Shown piece after piece: positions 58,100 to 64,000 of a DNA stretch of 64,000 nucleotides (positions within the stretch are counted from its first letter, which is position 1; each line of letters opens with the position of its first letter). A program made the translations under genes and the position numbers. The DNA lies in contig JACCGJ010003207.1 in the NCBI GenBank assembly GCA_013407085.1, positions 1 to 64,000 of the forward strand. The letters are read 5' to 3'. The DNA comes from Atriophallophorus winterbourni. Its lineage: Eukaryota; Platyhelminthes; Trematoda; Plagiorchiida; Microphallidae. The notes beneath the pieces are model-generated. The model had not been told where the DNA came from and did not search any database. It was given only the letters and a program-made list of their open reading frames with translations.

Positions 58100-59806
58100 G
58101 TGCATCCTAGTCCCCAAGTAATGATGTCCCGCAACTTTGGTCGAATGGACATCTTCCAACTACAAACTGAAGCAATGAATCTAATTTGGGAACCAGACGA
58201 ATTAGAACCTAGTGTAGAAATCAGGTGGAATATTATAAAAGGGCACCTTTTACAACTACAGGATAATTTTGCTCCTCTACAACCAGTGAGAACGCGAGGA
58301 AAACCACCCTGGTGGAGCGCGTCTATTCGCAAGGCTATTAGATGTCGTGACCGTAGCTGGAGGGCTTACAAATTCTGTGGAACTCACAGATCTAGACTGC
58401 AGTACATACAGACCAGAAATTCAACCGTTGCACTGCAAACTAAAGCTAAAAGGGACTTCGAATACCGACTTGCCAAAAAAGCAAAAATTAACTTGAAAGC
58501 TTTTTATGGCTATGTTCATTCCAAGCGATCATTAAGAGAATAAATAGGTACGTTAGTGTTGGACGACGGCAATACGGCTTTGACTGCACCGGAAAAAGCC
58601 GATGCGTTGCATTCATTCTTCTGCCGTGTTTATCGGCGCGATTTAGGTAACTGTTTAGAAACTCACGAGTGCAGAGCACCTCCCTTTAGCTCGGTGGAGG
58701 TTAATCAGGAAATGGTCACCACAGTTCTGTCGCAGCTGGATAAAACTAAGTCAGCTGGCCCCGACGGTATACATCCGGCTATTCTTCAACCGCTCGCGAA
58801 TATAGTTAGCCTTGCAATCAGAAATATTTTCGAAGCTACCTTACTCCAGGGTATACTACCGGATGATTGGAAACGAGCGGCGGTAATAGCCATATACAAA
58901 AAGGGTCCCATTTCGGATGTACGCAACTACAGGCCAGTAAGCCTGACAAGCATTCTTTGCAAGTGCTTGGAAAAAATCATTCGGCACCAGGTATGTAAAC
59001 ATTTGGTAGACAATTCCTTACTATCCGATGCCCAGCACGGATTCTGGAAAGGAAGGTCCTGCCTAACCAATCTTCTAAGCTTTCTGGACGAAGTGACATT
59101 ACGCCTCGATGAAGGGAGAGTAGTCGAAGTCTGCTATCTTGATTTTCAAAAGGCATTTGACTCGGTGAACCAGAGGTACCTTCTGCACAAACTAAGTATG
59201 TGTGGCGTCACAGGTGACCTACATCGATGGTTAGACAGCTTCTTAACTAATCGCACTAACTATGTTAGAATTGCAGGGGAGTGCTCGCAGGGATCACTGA
59301 TTCTCAGTGGAGTGCCTCAAGGCTCGGTGCTTGGTCCATTACTTTTTCTTATTTTTGTAAACGACCTGGCAGCGTGCTTGAGTTCACGCTGCTTCCTGTT
59401 TGCTGATGATGTTAAGATCCTAGGAACCGCCAGTAGAGATACGCTTATCTCTGATTTAGAACAAGTAATCGAGTGGACAAAGACCTGGGACTTGCCACTA
59501 AACCTGGGGAAGAGCTGTCTTCTGACGACTGATTTAGCGACAACCCAACTAGAAGTTGGTGAAGGAACCATCAGAATAGCGGCTGCTCAGAAAGTAAAGG
59601 ATCTTGGCATTACTATAACAGGCGATTTCAAATGGGCTACTCAATGTGCCGAAGCTGCAAACAAGGCTCACAGAGAATTGTTCAGACTTCGCTCAGCGTT
59701 ATCTTGCCGAAAACCTTCAATCTTCATTCCCTTATACAAAGTAGTCGTGCGGCCTCACTTGGAGTACTGCGTTCAATCCTGGGCACCGTACTTAAAAAGG
59801 ATATAG
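58100..59806 (+). pseudogene. LINE ORF2 linker and reverse transcriptase
   Basis: One frame from 58100 to 59806 with a single stop (58541-58543). The linker is SIRKAIRCRDRSWRAYKF. RT motifs: SAGPDGIHPAILQPL, DWKRAAVIAIYKKGPISDVR, NYRPVSLTSILCKCLEKII, QHGFWKGRSCLTNLLSFLDE, VCYLDFQKAFDSVNQRYLLH, SGVPQGSVLGPLLFLIFVND and the intact catalytic FADD (59397-59408). The thumb is KVKDLGITITGDFKWATQCA. All residues expected for polymerase activity are present. Confidence 0.9.
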
Positions 59807-60252
59807 CATGTCTCGAAAGGGTCCAGTGCCTTGCGACTAGGATGGTTGAGGGTCAGGCAGGTCTTGAAAGGGTCCAGCGCCTTGCGACTAGGATGGTTGA
59901 GGGTCAGGCAGGTAAAACTTATGAGGCTAGAATCAAGGACCTCGGTTTGTTCTCACTAAAGAGACGGCGGCTGCGAGGTGACATAATAGAAGCCTTCAAG
60001 ATTCTGAAGGGTCTAACGGGTGATAATATTACTAAAATCCTTAAACTTGCACCTAAAGCAGCTACAAGAGGTAATTCTATGAAACTTCTTAAGTGTAGGC
60101 ACAGGTTGCTGGCACGTGAGCACTTTTTCAGCAACCGTGTGGTCAACTTCTGGAACGAGCTACCAGATTGTATAGTAAGCCTCCCAAATGTGTTGAGCTT
60201 TAAAAGGGAATTAGACGGTAAATGGTCTATCATATTTCCGCATATTGTCTAA
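59632..60252 (+). pseudogene. LINE ORF2 C-terminal region
   Basis: After the frame break near 59800: DIACLERVQCLATRMVEGQA, a repeat of 17 residues, KTYEARIKDLGLFSLKRRRL, GDIIEAFKILKGLTG and FWNELPDCIVSLPNVLSFKR to a stop at 60250-60252. The frame is open from the break to the end. Confidence 0.82.
59812..59913 (+). repeat. 51-bp tandem duplication in LINE ORF2
   Basis: Units 59812-59862 and 59863-59913 differ at two positions (ctcgaaag/cttgaaag and cagtgcc/cagcgcc). In frame, adding 17 residues. The other copies of this family (42.4 and 55.8 kb) have one unit. Confidence 0.9.
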
Positions 60253-60620
60253 TAAAATACTGAAAAAACGTATTTTTACATTTTTATCATATCTGTCTAG
60301 GCCTGGACAACCTGACAGTAAATTAGCCCACATGCAGTCTATGACTGTGTTCCACTTTACCTCAACTAGGCTAGTGATTTCATACACCACACATTGTTCA
60401 CGCATATTATTGCATTGTTTCCTGAATAGCTGACCTCTCACCGTGCTGGTGAAGAGAAACCCTACCTTACTTTCCAGATATTCGGAAACAAGAACGTGTG
60501 AAAAGTACGAACTGTATACTCGATATCGAAGTGCCGGGTGCTCAACCGCATACCGTCGAATGAAATCTGGGCGCGTGATTGGCTTTTAGCCACCTTCAGC
60601 CCTGTGCAACTGAACTGAAT

Positions 60621-60815
60621 TTGAACTTGCCTAAGTACAATACGGATAATCTCTTGGCATCGTGATCGTCAAACATTTCTGACAAACGATAAAACGTTTT
60701 GGCAGTGGTTGGTTTTTCTCTGCAGCTTTCGACCGGAAGAAATTCTGGACGCTTGATTGGCTCGTTAGCCACCTACTGTGTAAAATGAAATGAAATGAAC
60801 GTGAACTGTCAAGGA
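60621..60815 (+). mobile_element. Second LINE tail, (AACTG)n family
   Basis: A 3'-UTR fragment ('ggataatctcttggcatcgt', 'tctgcagctttcgac', 'gattggctcgttagccac') directly follows the tail of the near-intact element and ends in 'aatgaaatgaac'. It matches 56390-56550, so two 3' ends are stacked. Confidence 0.75.
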
Positions 60816-60964
60816 CGTTGTTATGACAATCATTAACATTTATTCAAAAAAATGAGTGACAACGGAAAAAAGAAAAGCGCTGAAATGTAATACGGTTTTA
60901 AAATAATAGTTATCTAGAATACCCTCTAAAAAATCGAAACAGGATGGAAATTTTTTCCCTACAG

Positions 60965-61012
60965 ATGAGCATGGAAACATTATTCCCGGAACCTATAAAA
61001 CACCTATTGGGG
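60965..61012 (+). CDS. Penultimate exon of unrecognised small protein
   Basis: Strong acceptor TTTTTTCCCTACAG|AT, donor GGG G|GTAGAA. Encodes (D)EHGNIIPGTYKTPIG. Entry phase 1 and exit phase 1. It joins the next exon in frame across a 32-nt intron. Upstream exons were not found; they may lie beyond the LINE cluster. Confidence 0.65.
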
Positions 61013-61044
61013 GTAGAATATATTTTAAATTTATTTGCAAATAG

Positions 61045-61205
61045 AGGTCAAAGTGAAAAAGATTGAACCTGCAAAACATTATGACGTGATTTCATTTGCG
61101 AGGGCGATGAATGATGATTTTGCGACCCGCACAAAAGACTTGTTTAGTCCGGAGGTAATGGCAGTGCAAGAAGCTATTGCAAGTGGTGAGTTGGCTAGCC
61201 AGTGA
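61045..61205 (+). CDS. Last exon of unrecognised small protein
   Basis: Acceptor GCAAATAG|AG after a 32-nt GT-AG intron (61013-61044). Encodes EVKVKKIEPAKHYDVISFAR, then AMNDDFATRTKDLFSPEVMA and VQEAIASGELASQ, followed by TGA (61203-61205). The high-complexity, charge-balanced text, low Asn/Ile compared with random AT-rich frames, and good splice sites support a real gene. I cannot name the family. A (TA)n run follows in the probable 3' UTR, and AATAAA occurs near 61577. Confidence 0.68.
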
Positions 61206-61213
61206 AATTTGCC

Positions 61214-61214
<1 letters not shown>

Positions 61215-61249
<35 letters not shown>
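61215..61249. repeat. (TA)n microsatellite
   Basis: About 17 TA units, starting 10 bp after the stop codon of the upstream exon. Confidence 0.95.
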
Positions 61250-61250
<1 letters not shown>

Positions 61251-61259
61251 CAACAGAAG

Positions 61260-63325
61260 AACACGAAGAATCGACCTAAGAAGTGATAATACTGTATGTA
61301 TAATATCACAAGCTTTATCCAGGCAAAATTCACACAATCATATTTTGCGTGTGGGCTAGGACACTATCAGCTTTCCCAGGACTAGATTGATATGAGAAAT
61401 GAGGATAAAATGAGAATAGGAATGTCAGTGATATTCCAGCGTGTTTCCGAATGCAGCTCACTTCCGATGGCTAATAGGTTAACTACGGTGTTTGCTGCAC
61501 TGCACAGAAGTACTACGCAATTGCATTTATGTGTAGCATATATGCTCATTTAACTGCGTAAAATGATAATATCGAATAAAAAAATCTGTTGAATTGTGTG
61601 AAATATCGTTAATTAAACAAAACAATTACCGTGCAGGTCGATTGTTACGAATATGGCTTACTTTGAATATTGAATTGAGGATAAATTGAAATAGTGAACA
61701 ATATGAATGCCAGTTATAGAAATGAAAGTCTGGGTTTAAGTACCGTGGAAAACAAAGTCTATATTCGCGACTATTTATATTGATAACAAACTATTTTGAA
61801 CTTTTAATGATCAATTTGAAATGTTTATTTCTTTAATATTGTGTGATTCTATACATAATTTTTAACAAAACAACATAATGTGATGTCAAAGCGCAATAGA
61901 AATAAAGTAAATGGGTAAACTTGACGGTTTTTTAAAACAATCCGCGCATAAAGTATTTCCAGAGATAAATATATTACGGTATGTTACGCTCTGTATCCTC
62001 TCCATGCAATACTATTAATGTCTAAAAAGTGAAACACATCAATTGTATCAAATCAGCTGTGAAACATTAAATAGACAGTCTGACAACTTTAAAATATAAA
62101 CTAAATATTTTGAGTAGCAGGGACATAATAACACTGGAGTGATAAAAAATAGACTGTTACCAGTAAAACATTTTGCCTACATTTTATAATTAAATTTCAT
62201 TTACTAGCAACATTATTAATTGCGGTCTTTAGTTCATATTGTTTTTAAACTTCAGTCTCTCGGGAAACTCAAATGTTCAGATAAGCCAGAATAATAGCGT
62301 TGTTGAAACATGGAATATTTGCATATAACACAAAAGCTAGATGCATTCCGACTAACAAATGCTATTTTTATCGTAAAAAAATTTGCTGCAAAATTGAGTG
62401 ATCAATTGGAAATTTTTAACAAAGCTCGGAAATCACCATTGATGGTTTCCTTATATTTACTTCACATTAGTAACATTATACCTGACGTCCAAAGCATAAC
62501 ATTTAGCACAAAATCCGTAGTAGCTAAAGCGCCTGCCGGTATGAGCAGCTAGAGTTGCTGATAAGTAACATCCATAAGAGCAGCGTTGTTCGTTTTATGG
62601 AATGCGACCCTCAAGATTCAATGTCGCGTGGGCTAGTAACATTTGAGCATAACTCGAAATTTCTTTCACTTTTACTATTGAAAATTGAATCTTATCTGTG
62701 CATTTGGGTCAAATTATACACAAATTAAGTGGGTTGCTGAGGGATAAATTCAATGGCGCATAACAGTGAAAACTGCAAGAAAGTGTTTTTATCTGAAGTC
62801 GATCCGCTTATTCGCTTCAGAGGATAGCTGATTGCAATTGTATCCCTTTCACCAGGCTGATGGGGTTCATTAGGCTTGAGTTTATCTTCTGTTTCCTTAG
62901 CACAATGCATTGTGTGATATGACTTCACACACTGGACAACACGCCAAGCTGCAGCAATTATGTTTCCAGTTTTACTGATACCGATTTACCATCTAAGGAG
63001 ATCGGTTAACCAGATATATTCAAATGTGTGGCGTGTGTTGAACTAGGTCCATTAAATTGAATATCGAACCTCCTATCTGTTCTGTGACCACGACTTATCC
63101 TCTTTCAAACTGAAAACTCGTTGCGTCTTTCTCATCCTCCTTTTATTTTTCAACATGATTGCGGCGTGATTATATCGCGGTAGTTATTAAACACTTGTCA
63201 TGTATATGATTTTTCTCTTTGTTGACGATGATTATGATCATATTGAATTTGCAAAAAATTTGTAAACATGAAGTTTTTACCTGCATCGCAGTCATTTTAA
63301 GCCTATATTTCCGGTTAATATTGAT
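61260..63325. other. No further gene supported
   Basis: AT-rich. Open frames at 62310-62552 (+) and 62725-62928 (-) have no recognisable family and no convincing splice or start context. Confidence 0.45.
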
Positions 63326-63329
63326 TTCG

Positions 63330-63690
63330 GCTTTCTTTTGTCAATGTTGACCAGGGATTAACATCACAAGTGCATGATCTCTTCATGCTCTACAGCTTTT
63401 CGAATTACTAAACAGTCTGATTAGGGAAGAACAATCTCTCCCGCAGCGCTCACAGCGATAGGCAGTACTCGGTCGATCGGTGGCGTGATCTGCGTTTAGC
63501 AGCCAAGAGCGTATCTGCTCCTCCCCAGCTTGCGGTCAACGCTTCACACAATGCCTATCAAGTGGGCGGTCAAATGCAACTTCTTCCAAGCTCTTCATGT
63601 CAATGACAAGAACTTTCATATCTCCTTTGCAAACAGATTTGTGGAACGAGTGCTGTCTGCCCTGATTTTAGCTCACGATAGGGTAGCTAT
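63330..63690 (-). mobile_element. LINE 3'-end fragment, (CAA)n family
   Basis: Minus-strand copy of the Cys-finger 3' end: 'tcgaattactaaacagtctg', 'gaacaatctctcccgcagcg' and 'gcttgcgg...cgcttcacacaatgcc' blocks are the reverse complement of 33.1-33.4 kb. Frames are broken. Confidence 0.7.
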
Positions 63691-64000
63691 TTTGGAATAC
63701 AACCATTTTCCAAGGTTGTCACGGTTGTTTGGGAATAAGCTCCCAATTCCAAAACCACTCCAATGGCAAGCGTCTCATATAGCCACTGACAACCAAGTTC
63801 AGCTCCTGGCCTGCACTCGTGGTCCTGTGTGACCCGACTGAACTGCTTCAATTGACAGGAGAAGGGGCGAAATCGGCTGACTGGCCCCTCAAAACCAGCT
63901 TGCTTCGGGCAGGTGGAGCTCGTAAGTCCATAAAGGCGGTTCACCTAGGGGAATGAAAACCCTTATCTCAAACCTTTACTGCCTTGCAGCTACATCCAAT
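63690..64000 (+). mobile_element. LINE 5'-region fragment, (CAA)n family, inverted
   Basis: 'gggaataagctcccaattcc' (63729-63748), 'ctcaaaaccagcttgcttcg' (63889-63908) and 'ggaatgaaaacccttatctc' are shared with 23480-23700 in the same orientation. It is fused at about 63690 to the minus-strand 3' end, so the 5' part is inverted relative to the 3' part. It continues past the window. Confidence 0.65.

Larger units (their letters stand above)
56870..60620 (+). mobile_element. Near-intact LINE, (AACTG)n family
   Basis: The least damaged element of the window. 5' leader from about 56800, ORF1 about 56930-57402, ORF2 about 57430-60252, 3' UTR to about 60620 ending in AACTGAACTGAATTTGAACTT. ORF2 lesions: a one-base loss in a G run at about 57617-57623, in-frame TAA at 58019 and 58541, a one-base loss in an A run near 59800, and a 51-bp tandem duplication. 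The RT box FADD is intact. Homopolymer lesions could be assembly errors; the two stops are harder to explain away. Confidence 0.88.

Noticed and set aside
62310..62552. 80-codon open frame starting MEYLHITQKLDAFRLTN
   Set aside because: AT-rich composition, no family motif and no supporting splice or start context.
62725..62928. Minus-strand 67-codon frame with KPNEPHQPGERDTIAI
   Set aside because: Somewhat complex text, but no acceptor or donor at its edges and no homologue I recognise.
1..64000. CRISPR arrays, bacterial operons or phage genes
   Set aside because: Introns, LINEs and repeat content show eukaryotic nuclear DNA; no spaced direct repeats of CRISPR type were seen.

Overview
The window looks like AT-rich eukaryotic DNA from a flatworm, most likely a trematode and perhaps schistosome-like. 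The grounds are split genes with canonical GT-AG introns (two of them only 32 and 40 nt), several families of non-LTR retrotransposons with RT and endonuclease domains of the kind common in flukes, and tandem repeats of about 240 bp carrying hammerhead ribozyme (HHR) cores, a known trait of trematode genomes. The species is inference.

Host genes. (1) A complete annexin is encoded on the minus strand at 13279-21801 in six coding exons. It has a Pro/Gly/Tyr-rich N-terminal exon followed by four annexin repeats, about 498 aa, in the size range of vertebrate annexins A7 and A11. (2) Six more minus-strand exons lie upstream (21948-37709). They are phase-compatible with each other and encode an unrecognised, low-complexity protein segment. 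They could be a 5' extension (long isoform) of the annexin gene or a separate gene. (3) The last two exons of an unrecognised small protein lie on the plus strand at 60965-61205, separated by a 32-nt intron.

Mobile DNA. 0.9-11.6 kb is a graveyard of LINE copies, including one LINE inserted in another. Gene introns (13.6-37 kb) hold LINE fragments and HHR repeats. 39.6-48.7 kb has scattered LINE fragments and a 1.5-kb internally deleted LTR retrotransposon (43879-45399). 50.0-60.8 kb is a LINE cluster: one element (50.0-52.8 kb plus 55.8-56.2 kb) is split by a 3-kb element of another family in the opposite orientation, and a nearly intact element follows at 56.9-60.6 kb. Families are labelled here by 3' tail: (AATTG)n, (CTTGAATC)n, (AACTG)n and a (CAA)n family ending in a Cys-rich finger.

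The most notable system is two related families of HHR repeats. Family A (unit about 241 bp) occurs near 0.1, 4.9-5.2, 14.2, 19.1-19.4, 27.3 and 56.6 kb. Family B (unit about 200-220 bp) occurs near 14.7, 20.1 and 31.2-31.9 kb. Both have a type-I HHR architecture with a minimal ACCGGT stem III, which implies cleavage as a dimer, as proposed for retrozymes and Penelope-element ribozymes. Seven of the eight motifs inside the annexin/upstream-exon span are in the sense orientation of that gene. The copy at 20.1 kb has an intact core with a GUC cleavage site.
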